Shown: positions 1 to 7,170 of the stretch, in pieces
Position numbering within the stretch: position 1 is the stretch's first letter
Layout: every line of letters begins with the position of its first letter
Position numbers and translations under genes: made by a program
The notes under the pieces: generated by a model
The model's input: the letters and a program-made list of their open reading frames with translations, nothing else
What the model was told of the DNA's origin: nothing
Database searches by the model: none
Origin: Streptomyces sp. NBC_00690
GTDB lineage: Bacteria > Actinomycetota > Actinomycetes > Streptomycetales > Streptomycetaceae
Direction of reading: 5' to 3'
Assembly: GCF_036226685.1 (NCBI RefSeq)
Contig: NZ_CP109009.1
Span: 6,723,501-6,787,500 of the forward strand
DNA length: 64,000 nt

Positions 1-261
1 GGCGTGGCGGGCCTGTGCAATCTCCTCAACCCCGGCCTGGTCGTCCTCGGCGGGCCCATCGCCGCGGCGGGGGAACTCATCCTGGTGCCGATCCGTGAAT
101 CGGTGGCCCGCTATGCACTCCCCAGTGCCGCACAGCAACTGACCGTGGTGTCGGGAGCGCTCGGCGAGCGGGCGGAGGTGCTCGGCGCGCTCACCTTGGT
201 CCTGGGCGAACTCGGTGATTCCGACCTTCTGGACGAGGGGCGGGCACCGGCCTTCCGTTGA
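1..261 (+). CDS. ROK-family transcriptional regulator/sugar kinase, C-terminal end (partial)
   Basis: Only the last 86 codons are in the window; the gene begins upstream. The segment LCNLLNPGLVVLGGPIAAAG followed by a variable tail and ALGERAEVLGALTLVLGE matches the C-terminal end of ROK (repressor, ORF, kinase) proteins, where a 'NP..ivlGG' strand precedes the last helices. The N-terminal winged helix that would separate a repressor from a glucokinase is not visible. Its place just before dxs recalls the Rok7B7 regulator of Streptomyces from memory, but this cannot be tested here. The family call is good; the exact member is inference. Confidence 0.75.
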   Translation, partial: GVAGLCNLLNPGLVVLGGPIAAAGELILVPIRESVARYALPSAAQQLTVVSGALGERAEVLGALTLVLGELGDSDLLDEGRAPAFR

Positions 262-759
262 GCCCCACCGCGGCGATTTCCGGTGCCGCAGGGGTGGGAC
301 CCGCCCGAATGCACGCGTTTACAGGAAGAACTCATGGCAGCGTTGTCATTGCGTTGAGTGTTGAAGTCTTGACATCGGACGTTGTAGTTCCGTATCTCTT
401 GATCATTCCGTGAGCCGGCGATGGGAGCGTCAGCGATCGCCCGCAAAACCCAGCGGTGGGACTCCTCACAGTGCCCGGAAGCCGGGAACCACAGGGCCGG
501 TCCGAGCGTGGACGGATGCGGGGGGCGTGATCCGGTGGGACCGCGCCGTGTCCGTGCATCCCGCTCTCCCGCACCGTTCGCCCCGGAGCGAGGCGGCCCG
601 CATTGTCACGGACCGGAGTGGGTATCCGCCATTGGCGTGAGGCGGAACCCACCGCCCGATGACCCACGCCGGGCGCGGAACATTAGACTCGATCAAATCG
701 GCACTCTCGGCCGGTTCGATACGCAACGCTCGACCAGCTCAATACGCAAGGAGGCACGG
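262..759. other. Intergenic region upstream of dxs
   Basis: This 498-base gap has no open frame with convincing codon use. It starts with a weak imperfect stem (about 263-299) that may end the ROK transcript. At 300-410 it is relatively AT-rich and holds a promoter-like element (369-398). The rest is GC-rich leader up to the dxs ribosome binding site, so dxs may have a long 5' leader or a second promoter nearer 680. Confidence 0.5.
369..398 (+). promoter_or_regulatory. Possible vegetative promoter for dxs
   Basis: A perfect TTGACA (369-374) is followed after 18 bases by TATCTC (393-398), resembling a principal-sigma (HrdB) promoter. It would give a leader of about 350 bases before the dxs start, which is long; no experimental support. 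Confidence 0.35.
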
Positions 760-2700
760 GTGGCACTGCTTACCCGTATCAAGGGACCGCGCGATCTGGA
801 CCGACTCAACCCGGAGCAGCTCGATCAGCTGGCCGAAGAGATCCGGACCTTCCTCGTGGACGCCGTTTCCAAGACCGGAGGCCACCTAGGTCCCAACCTC
901 GGCGTGGTCGAGTTGACCATCGCCCTTCACCGGGTCTTCGACTCCCCGAAGGACAAGGTCCTCTGGGACACCGGGCACCAGAGCTATGTGCACAAGCTGC
1001 TCACCGGCCGTCATGACTTCTCGCGACTCAAGATGAAGGGCGGCCTCTCGGGCTACCCGGCCCGCGCCGAGTCCGACCACGACATCATCGAGAACTCGCA
1101 CGCCTCCACGGTCCTCGGTTGGGCCGACGGCCTCGCCAAGGCCAATGAGGTGCTCCGGCGCGACGACCACGTGGTCGCCGTCATCGGTGACGGCGCGCTC
1201 ACCGGCGGCATGGCCTGGGAGGCGCTGAACAACATCGCCGCCGCCAAGGACCGCCCGCTGGTCATCGTCGTCAACGACAACGAGCGCTCGTACGCACCCA
1301 CCATCGGCGGCCTCGCCAACCATCTGGCCACCCTGCGCACCACCGACGGGTACGAGCGGTTCCTCGCCCGCGGCAAGGACATCCTGGGTCGCACCCCCGT
1401 CGTCGGCAAGCCGCTCTACGAGACGTTGCACGGCGCGAAGAAGGGCCTCAAGGACTTCATCGCCCCGCAGGGCATGTTCGAGGACCTCGGTCTGAAGTAC
1501 GTCGGCCCGATCGACGGCCATGACATCGAGGCCCTGGAGTCGGCGCTCGCCCGCGCGAAGCGCTTCGGCGGCCCCGTGATCGTCCACTGCCTCACCGAGA
1601 AGGGCCGCGGCTACCAGCCCGCCCTCCAGGACGAGGCGGACCGCTTCCACGCCGTCGGCAAGATCCACCCTGACACCGGTCTGCCCATCGCCAGCTCGGG
1701 TCTGGACTGGACCTCCGTCTTCGGCGAGGAGATGGTCAAGCTCGGCCAGGAGCGCGAGGACATCGTGGCGATCACCGCCGCCATGCTCCAGCCCGTCGGC
1801 CTGGACAGGTTCGCCAAGGCGTTCCCCGACCGCGTCTACGACGTCGGCATCGCCGAACAGCACGGCGCGGTCTCCGCGGCGGGGCTGGCCACCGGTGGGG
1901 TCCACCCCGTCTTCGCCGTGTACGCCACCTTCCTCAACCGCGCCTTCGACCAGGTCCTCATGGATGTGGCCCTGCACAAGTGCGGGGTGACCTTCGTGTT
2001 GGACCGGGCGGGTGTGACGGGCACCGACGGCGCTTCCCACAACGGCATGTGGGACATGTCCATCCTCCAGATCGTGCCGGGTCTGCGGCTGGCCGCTCCT
2101 CGTGACGCCGACCAGGTCCGGGCCCAACTCCGCGAGGCCGTCGCCGTCGATGATGCGCCGACCGTGGTCCGCTTTTCCAAGGGAGCGGTCGGACCCGCGG
2201 TGAAGGCCGTGGGTCGCATCGGCGGAATGGACGTGCTGCGCCATGCGGGCACCGACCCCTCGGAGCGCCCCGACGTCCTGTTGGTCTCCGTGGGTGCGTT
2301 GGCGCCGATGTGTCTGGAGATCGCCGATCTCCTCGACAAGCAGGGCATCTCCACCACCGTCGTCGACCCGCGTTGGGTCAAGCCGGTGGACGAGGCGTTG
2401 GCGCCGCTCGCCGAGCGCCACCGGGTGGTCGTCACCGTCGAGGACAACATCCGCGTCGGTGGTGTGGGTTCCGCGGTGGCGCAGGCCCTGCGGGATGCGG
2501 GCGTCGACGTTCCACTGCGCGACTTCGGCATTCCGCCGAGGTTCCTCGACCACGCCACCCGCAATGAGGTGATGACGGAGATCGGCCTGACCGCTCCTGA
2601 CATCGCACGTCAGGTCACTGGTCTCGTCGCCAAGCTGGACGGTCGGTTCGCCGATGAGTCCACCACGGCCGGCGAGGCAGTGGAGCCGGTGCGCGACTGA
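760..2700 (+). CDS. dxs: 1-deoxy-D-xylulose-5-phosphate synthase
   Basis: Condenses pyruvate and glyceraldehyde-3-phosphate with thiamine diphosphate to make DXP, the first step of the MEP isoprenoid route and a precursor for thiamine and pyridoxal; cytosolic homodimer. The 646-aa product has the usual length. N-terminal thiamine-binding motif [16 protein letters not shown] lies near residue 145 with VVNDN following; the central pyrimidine-binding domain has VGIAEQHG and the transketolase C-terminal domain [11 protein letters not shown]. The frame is open upstream to 421, but the start is set at GTG 760 by AAGGAGG at 748-754 with a 5-base spacer and by alignment of [12 protein letters not shown] with family N-termini. 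A strong hairpin follows at 2747-2787, so it is probably monocistronic. Confidence 0.96.
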   Translation: MALLTRIKGPRDLDRLNPEQLDQLAEEIRTFLVDAVSKTGGHLGPNLGVVELTIALHRVFDSPKDKVLWDTGHQSYVHKLLTGRHDFSRLKMKGGLSGYPARAESDHDIIENSHASTVLGWADGLAKANEVLRRDDHVVAVIGDGALTGGMAWEALNNIAAAKDRPLVIVVNDNERSYAPTIGGLANHLATLRTTDGYERFLARGKDILGRTPVVGKPLYETLHGAKKGLKDFIAPQGMFEDLGLKYVGPIDGHDIEALESALARAKRFGGPVIVHCLTEKGRGYQPALQDEADRFHAVGKIHPDTGLPIASSGLDWTSVFGEEMVKLGQEREDIVAITAAMLQPVGLDRFAKAFPDRVYDVGIAEQHGAVSAAGLATGGVHPVFAVYATFLNRAFDQVLMDVALHKCGVTFVLDRAGVTGTDGASHNGMWDMSILQIVPGLRLAAPRDADQVRAQLREAVAVDDAPTVVRFSKGAVGPAVKAVGRIGGMDVLRHAGTDPSERPDVLLVSVGALAPMCLEIADLLDKQGISTTVVDPRWVKPVDEALAPLAERHRVVVTVEDNIRVGGVGSAVAQALRDAGVDVPLRDFGIPPRFLDHATRNEVMTEIGLTAPDIARQVTGLVAKLDGRFADESTTAGEAVEPVRD

Positions 2701-2746
2701 CACCACCCGTGCTCGTGCGAAGACATGAGCGCGTGAGGCATGAATC

Positions 2747-2787
2747 GGGCCGGAAGGGTCACCCTGGATGGGTGGTCCTTCCGGCCC
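2747..2787 (+). terminator. Rho-independent-type terminator after dxs
   Basis: Perfect 11-bp stem GGGCCGGAAGG (2747-2757) / CCTTCCGGCCC (2777-2787) with a 19-base loop containing a small inner ACCC/GGGT stem. It sits 47 bases past the dxs stop. There is no T run, which is normal in Streptomyces. Confidence 0.75.
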
Positions 2788-2870
2788 ATTCGCGTGAACC
2801 CCACCCGAAGGCCGCACCTGGGCCACCGCCCGTCCCGATCATGACGGGACGACGAGCGTGGAGGTGCGCG

Positions 2871-4397
2871 GTGAGCACACACACAGACCCCACAGGCCGA
2901 ACGGGTGTCTTGAGAACCAAGAGCATCGAGCAGTCCATCCGCGACACGGAGGAGCCGGAGCACGCGCTCACCAGATCGCTGTCCGCGCTGGACCTCACCG
3001 TCTTCGGAGTCGGTGTCATCATCGGCACCGGCATCTTCGTCCTCACCGGTGCGGTGGCCAAGGAGAACGCCGGTCCGGCGACCGCGATCGCCTTCGCCGT
3101 GGCCGGTGTGGTCTGCGGCCTCGCCGCCCTGTGCTACGCGGAGTTCGCGTCCACGGTCCCCGTCGCGGGGTCGGCGTACACCTTCGCCTTCGCCTCGCTG
3201 GGCGAGCTGCCGGCGTGGATCATCGGCTGGGACCTGGTGTTGGAGTTCGCGCTCGGTACGGCGGTGGTGGCCGTCGGCTGGTCCGGCTATGTCCGCTCGC
3301 TGATGGACAACGTGGGTTGGCACCTGCCGGACGCCCTCGCCGGGACCAATCACACCTACGGCTTCGCCTTCGACCTGCTGGCGTTTCTGCTCGTCCTGAT
3401 CCTGACCGGCGTACTGGTCCTCGGTATGAAGCTCTCCGCCCGGGTGACGTCCGTGGTCGTCGCCATCAAGGTGGCGGTCGTACTGATCGTCATCATCGCC
3501 GGCGCGTTCTTCGTGAAGGCGTCGAACTACAGCCCCTTCATCCCGCCGGCGGTGAAGACCGAAGGGGAGTCAGGGCTCCAGGAGCCCCTGATCCAGGTGC
3601 TGTTCGGGTATGCACCGACCAATTTCGGTGTCCTCGGCATCTTCACCGCTGCCTCGGTGGTCTTCTTCGCCTTCATCGGCTTCGACGTCGTGGCGACGGC
3701 GGCGGAGGAGACCAAGCTTCCGCAGCGGGACATGCCCCGTGGCATCCTCGGGTCGCTCTTGATCTGCACGACGCTGTACGTCGCCGTTTCAATCGTCGTC
3801 ACCGGGATGCAGCACTACACCGAACTGTCCATCGACGCGCCCCTCGCCGATGCCTTCAAGGCCACCGGCCACCCCTGGTACGCGGGCGTCATCAGCTTCG
3901 GCGCCGCTGTCGGACTGACGACCGTCTGCATGATCCTGCTGCTCGGCCAGACCCGGGTGTTCTTCGCGATGAGCCGTGACGGGCTGCTGCCGCGGTTCTT
4001 CTCCCGGGTGCACCCGCGTTTCCGGACGCCCTACCGGGCGACCGTTCTCCTCGGTGTACTGATCGCGATCATCGCCGGCTTCACCAGCATCGAGGAGCTG
4101 GCGACGCTGGTGAACATCGGCACCCTCTTCGCCTTCGTGGTGGTGGCCATCGGAGTGGTGATCCTGCGCCGCACCCGCCCCGATCTGCCGCGCGCCTTCC
4201 GTACACCACTGGTGCCCTGGCTGCCGATCGCCTCGGTCGCCGCTTCCGTCTGGCTGATGCTGAACCTGCCCACCGAGACCTGGCTGCGCTTCGGCATCTG
4301 GATGCTGCTGGGCGTGCTGGTCTACTTCTGTTACGGCCGACGCCACAGCCGTCTCGCCCCTCACCGGAACACCTCCTCCACCAAGGAGAGTTCCTAG
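2871..4397 (+). CDS. APC-family amino acid permease (cationic amino-acid transporter type)
   Basis: Predicted inner-membrane secondary transporter of 508 aa. The family signature GVGVIIGTGIFVLTG opens TM1 near residues 45-60, and about twelve hydrophobic segments follow, ending shortly before a basic tail (YGRRHSRLAPH). The N-terminal soluble stretch contains LRTKSIEQSIRDTEEPEHALTR, typical of the YfnA/CAT subgroup, which suggests a basic or branched amino-acid substrate, though this is not decided by sequence. Start GTG 2871 is preferred over ATG 2841 because GGAGG lies at 2860-2864 with a 6-base spacer. It stands alone between the dxs terminator and the convergent NYN gene, 16 bases from that gene's stop. 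Confidence 0.88.
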   Translation: MSTHTDPTGRTGVLRTKSIEQSIRDTEEPEHALTRSLSALDLTVFGVGVIIGTGIFVLTGAVAKENAGPATAIAFAVAGVVCGLAALCYAEFASTVPVAGSAYTFAFASLGELPAWIIGWDLVLEFALGTAVVAVGWSGYVRSLMDNVGWHLPDALAGTNHTYGFAFDLLAFLLVLILTGVLVLGMKLSARVTSVVVAIKVAVVLIVIIAGAFFVKASNYSPFIPPAVKTEGESGLQEPLIQVLFGYAPTNFGVLGIFTAASVVFFAFIGFDVVATAAEETKLPQRDMPRGILGSLLICTTLYVAVSIVVTGMQHYTELSIDAPLADAFKATGHPWYAGVISFGAAVGLTTVCMILLLGQTRVFFAMSRDGLLPRFFSRVHPRFRTPYRATVLLGVLIAIIAGFTSIEELATLVNIGTLFAFVVVAIGVVILRRTRPDLPRAFRTPLVPWLPIASVAASVWLMLNLPTETWLRFGIWMLLGVLVYFCYGRRHSRLAPHRNTSSTKESS

Positions 4398-4413
4398 CCG
4401 ATACGGACGGACG

Positions 4414-4812
4414 CTAGTCCGCCGCGGGACCGTACACCGTGCGCGGGCCCACGGTCTGGGCGCCCATCTGCGTCACCCGAAGTCGTAGCCCGCGGTCCGC
4501 CGTCACCACCACACAGGGGCGGTCGCGGGCCTCGGCGGCGAGATAGACGATGTGATCATCCCCACTTCCCCCGGCCTCGCTGACCGTCACCCCGGGCACG
4601 GACCGCACCCCGCGTGCCGCGCCCTCCACCACGAGCACGATCTCCAGATCACCGGGAAGTCCGGGGAAGCCGCTGGCCGCGGTGGCGGCCAGTCGGTCCC
4701 GCAGCCGTTCGGCCGCTCCATGCCGATCGCGCCACCAGCCGTCGGGGACCGACCCCATGACATTCGCCCCGTCCACGATCAGCAGGGTCGCCGGGCTTGG
4801 GGATTGGGGCAT
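4414..4812 (-). CDS. NYN/PIN-like (YacP-type) putative nuclease
   Basis: A 132-aa protein with the NYN pattern: LLIVDGANVMG at the N-terminus, a central GSGDDHIVYLA and VVVTADRGLRLRV near the C-terminus, supplying the acidic residues expected of a metal-dependent PIN-like RNase. No extra domain is present. The start ATG at 4812 overlaps the stop of the upstream membrane protein by one base (TGATG), so the two are translationally coupled. The frame remains open further upstream, but that part is the 3' end of the neighbour. Function is inferred from the fold only; its link to the neighbouring capsule locus is unknown. Confidence 0.75.
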   Translation of the reverse strand: MPQSPSPATLLIVDGANVMGSVPDGWWRDRHGAAERLRDRLAATAASGFPGLPGDLEIVLVVEGAARGVRSVPGVTVSEAGGSGDDHIVYLAAEARDRPCVVVTADRGLRLRVTQMGAQTVGPRTVYGPAAD

Positions 4813-5780
4813 CAGCGCGCCCAGTTGGCGGTCACGGTGTTCACGGCCGCGACCGCGCGGGCCGTGCGCTGCTCGCTGGTGCGCAGTCGATTGCTGAACT
4901 CGATGTGCAGGAAGGAGATGCCGTCGGCGGCGGCTTTGCGTCCCTGCACATTGGTGCGGCCCTCCAACGGGCAGTCGCGGACCCAACCCCGACACACGGC
5001 GAACCCCCGTGCCTTGAGCGCGTCGGCGAGGACGCGGCCCTCGGCCAGCGCCACCTTGCCCTTGCCCGTGGAGGCGACAACATCATGATCAGGTACGGAG
5101 TCGTCGGCGAAGCCGTGCACCTGGACTCCGGGCAGTCCGCGCTCGGTGAGTTCGTCGCAGACGGTGTCGAAGACCGTGTCCGTACGATGGGCGACATCGG
5201 CCTCGTCCCCCTCGCCGGCTTTGCGATGCGCACCAGCAATCACCAGCGCGCCCCCCGGTGAACCACGGAGCACCTGCGCCCCGAACTGTTCGGTGTTCTT
5301 GTCGGCGACGGGGTGGGGGACCTGGATCGACCAGCGGATCGGTGCGTCGAGCGCCAGATAGACCCGGCCCCAACCGCGGGCCGACGACTTCTCCTTGCGA
5401 TCGGCGATCTCGGCGAAGGACCGACCGCTGACCTCGTCGGAGACCGTGCGCACCTCGAACCCGATGCTCGCCAGACGGCGCTGTGCCTGGTCGCGTTGGC
5501 CGTCGAGGAAGAGTCCCACGCCTTCCGCCGCGGCCTTGCGCTCGGCTCGCGTGGGCGGTTGGTAGCCGCGCTCCTCCGCGAAGCCGGCGGTGTACCGCCC
5601 GATCCGCTTCACGAGGTCCTCCTCGACGGCGGAGGCTCGGCTACGGCCGTCCTTCTCTCCTTCGGATGTGTCTCGTTGGGAGCGTTCCTTTAGCACAAGA
5701 GTCATGGTGATTGCCAGAATGATCGCCAGTGCGATCATCATTGTTGCAATCGTTATCGTCTTGGTCCGGTTGACCATCAT
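4812..5780 (-). CDS. Membrane-anchored extracytoplasmic protein beside capA, function unknown
   Basis: A 322-aa protein with one N-terminal membrane segment (residues about 8-30, rich in I, A, L and M) and a charged linker, then an extracytoplasmic domain. Visible conserved-looking blocks are ALVIAGAHR, VAHRTDTVFDTV, GVQVHGFAD and a final FLHIEFSNRLR. The His/Glu-containing blocks ending in 'hiEfs..lR' faintly recall zinc-dependent poly-gamma-glutamate hydrolases (PF05908-like), which would fit the adjacent pgs genes, but this is inference. ATG codons at 5780 and 5777 are both possible. Divergent from capA with only 23 bases between starts, so promoter elements overlap. Followed directly by the NYN gene. 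Confidence 0.6.
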   Translation of the reverse strand: MMVNRTKTITIATMMIALAIILAITMTLVLKERSQRDTSEGEKDGRSRASAVEEDLVKRIGRYTAGFAEERGYQPPTRAERKAAAEGVGLFLDGQRDQAQRRLASIGFEVRTVSDEVSGRSFAEIADRKEKSSARGWGRVYLALDAPIRWSIQVPHPVADKNTEQFGAQVLRGSPGGALVIAGAHRKAGEGDEADVAHRTDTVFDTVCDELTERGLPGVQVHGFADDSVPDHDVVASTGKGKVALAEGRVLADALKARGFAVCRGWVRDCPLEGRTNVQGRKAAADGISFLHIEFSNRLRTSEQRTARAVAAVNTVTANWAR

Positions 5781-5785
5781 CGTTG

Positions 5786-5795
5786 TATAAAGATA
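5786..5795. promoter_or_regulatory. Overlapping divergent -10 elements between capA and the minus-strand gene
   Basis: Plus strand TATAAA at 5786-5791 and minus strand TATCTT at 5795-5790 overlap in an AT-rich patch. Each lies about 9-12 bases from its start codon (plus GTG 5801/ATG 5804; minus ATG 5780/5777), and neither gene has a Shine-Dalgarno sequence, suggesting leaderless or nearly leaderless transcripts that compete for the same DNA. Confidence 0.5.
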
Positions 5796-5803
5796 GCCGA
5801 GTG

Positions 5804-7003
5804 ATGAAACGCCCCTACCGCCGGTCGATGACGATCTCCGTGGCCCTCGTGGCAACGCTTTCCGGAGCCGTCGCCTGTGGCCCGTTCGGTTCCGATGACA
5901 AAGCCGTTTCCGGCGAACCCGCCTTCACGGTTGCTGCGGCCGGGGACATTCTCCCCCACCCCCAGTTGATCGAGCAGGCGCGCAAGGACGCGGCCAAGAC
6001 CGGCAAGGGGGAGGCGGGGCTCGACTTCGACCCGATGATGGAGGGGATCAAGCCCGTCATCAGCAAGGCGGATCTCGCCATCTGCCACTTCGAGCCGGTC
6101 GCCGGCAAACCCGAGGGGCCCTTCGTCGGCTTCCCCGACTTCATCGTGCCGCCGCAGATCGCCACGTCGATCAAGAACGTGGGATACGACACGTGCTCCA
6201 CCGCGTCCAATCACGCCCTCGATCACGGGGTGAAGGGCGTCAAGGACACCCTCGACGCCCTGGACAAGGCGAACCTGAAGCACACGGGGACGGCGCGTAC
6301 CGAGGAGGAGGGCGACCAGACGCTCATCCTGGACGTGAAGGGCGTCAAGGTGGCCCATCTCTCCTTCGCCTCCATGTTCAACGGGCGGGAGGTCCCCAAG
6401 GACGCCCCCTGGACGGCCAACCTGATCGACTTCAACGCGATCGCTGCGGCGGAGAAGAAGGCCAGGATGGAGGGGGCCCAGGTGGTGATCCTCAGCCTGC
6501 ACTGGGGTCGGGACAACTGGGCGAACCTCAGCAAGACACAGCTCACCCTGGGGCCTCAGATTGCTAGGAGGACCACCATCGACCTCATCGTCGGCCACCA
6601 CACGCACATCGTGCAGCCGATGGAGAAGGTGGACGGCACCTGGATCGCGTACGGACTCGGCAATCAACTCGCCCGACATGACGTGCCCTCCGGTCTCAGC
6701 GAGGAAGGCGTCATCGGCTGGTTCGAGTTCATCAAGAAGGGCAAGGGGTGGGACGTGCGCGCCCGGTACGTGCCCACGTACGTCGACATTCCACCGGACC
6801 CGGACGACACGGGCAATGTCCCCAAGGACGCGGTGAAGGACCATCGACTCGTCGATGTGGCCCGCATTCTTCGCGAGGACGACAAGCTGACCAAGGAGCA
6901 GCGGGCCCGGTATCGACTGGCTTTCGAACGTACGGCGGGCACCATGCTCAACCGTGGCGCGGGCGGCGACGACCTGAAACCGCTCCAGTCTCTTCCTGAC
7001 TGA
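5804..7003 (+). CDS. capA: CapA/PgsA-family poly-gamma-glutamate synthesis protein (putative lipoprotein)
   Basis: A 399-aa protein of the CapA metallophosphatase-like family, which with PgsB and PgsC makes and exports poly-gamma-glutamate. After a signal sequence with a possible lipobox (GAVAC, Cys about 25), motifs follow in family order: AAAGDILPHP, SNHALDHG, ILSLHWGRD and VGHHTHIVQP, ending with a region that binds the closing beta strands. Start ATG 5804 gives MKRPYRRS before the hydrophobic core; GTG 5801 is equally possible and no ribosome site is seen. It heads the plus-strand pgs cluster, but 167 bases with a possible ECF-type promoter separate it from the next gene. Confidence 0.88.
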   Translation: MKRPYRRSMTISVALVATLSGAVACGPFGSDDKAVSGEPAFTVAAAGDILPHPQLIEQARKDAAKTGKGEAGLDFDPMMEGIKPVISKADLAICHFEPVAGKPEGPFVGFPDFIVPPQIATSIKNVGYDTCSTASNHALDHGVKGVKDTLDALDKANLKHTGTARTEEEGDQTLILDVKGVKVAHLSFASMFNGREVPKDAPWTANLIDFNAIAAAEKKARMEGAQVVILSLHWGRDNWANLSKTQLTLGPQIARRTTIDLIVGHHTHIVQPMEKVDGTWIAYGLGNQLARHDVPSGLSEEGVIGWFEFIKKGKGWDVRARYVPTYVDIPPDPDDTGNVPKDAVKDHRLVDVARILREDDKLTKEQRARYRLAFERTAGTMLNRGAGGDDLKPLQSLPD

Positions 7004-7031
7004 GCAGTAGGCGTTTGAGGTCACATTCGCT

Positions 7032-7059
7032 GGAACTTGTACAACCCTTTTACCGTATT
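7032..7059 (+). promoter_or_regulatory. Candidate ECF-sigma promoter upstream of the Cache-HAMP gene
   Basis: GGAACTT (7032-7038) is followed 15 bases later by CGTATT (7054-7059), close to the GGAAC..CGT pattern of envelope-stress ECF sigma factors. It lies in the gap between capA and the next gene, 112 bases before the chosen start, in an unusually AT-rich stretch. Confidence 0.4.
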
Positions 7060-7170
7060 GTCAGTCAGATCCTTCCGGCACTGCGCTTTCGTGCAGCGCT
7101 GCGCATTGCCGCGCCCACCTGCCGTCGGGCGCCCCTGATGCGCAAGGATTTCCATGAGAGGAGCCCCCTG

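Noticed and set aside
421..759. N-terminal extension of Dxs from an upstream ATG
   Set aside because: The 113 extra codons are Arg/Pro-rich, and a perfect AAGGAGG precedes GTG 760 where family alignment begins.
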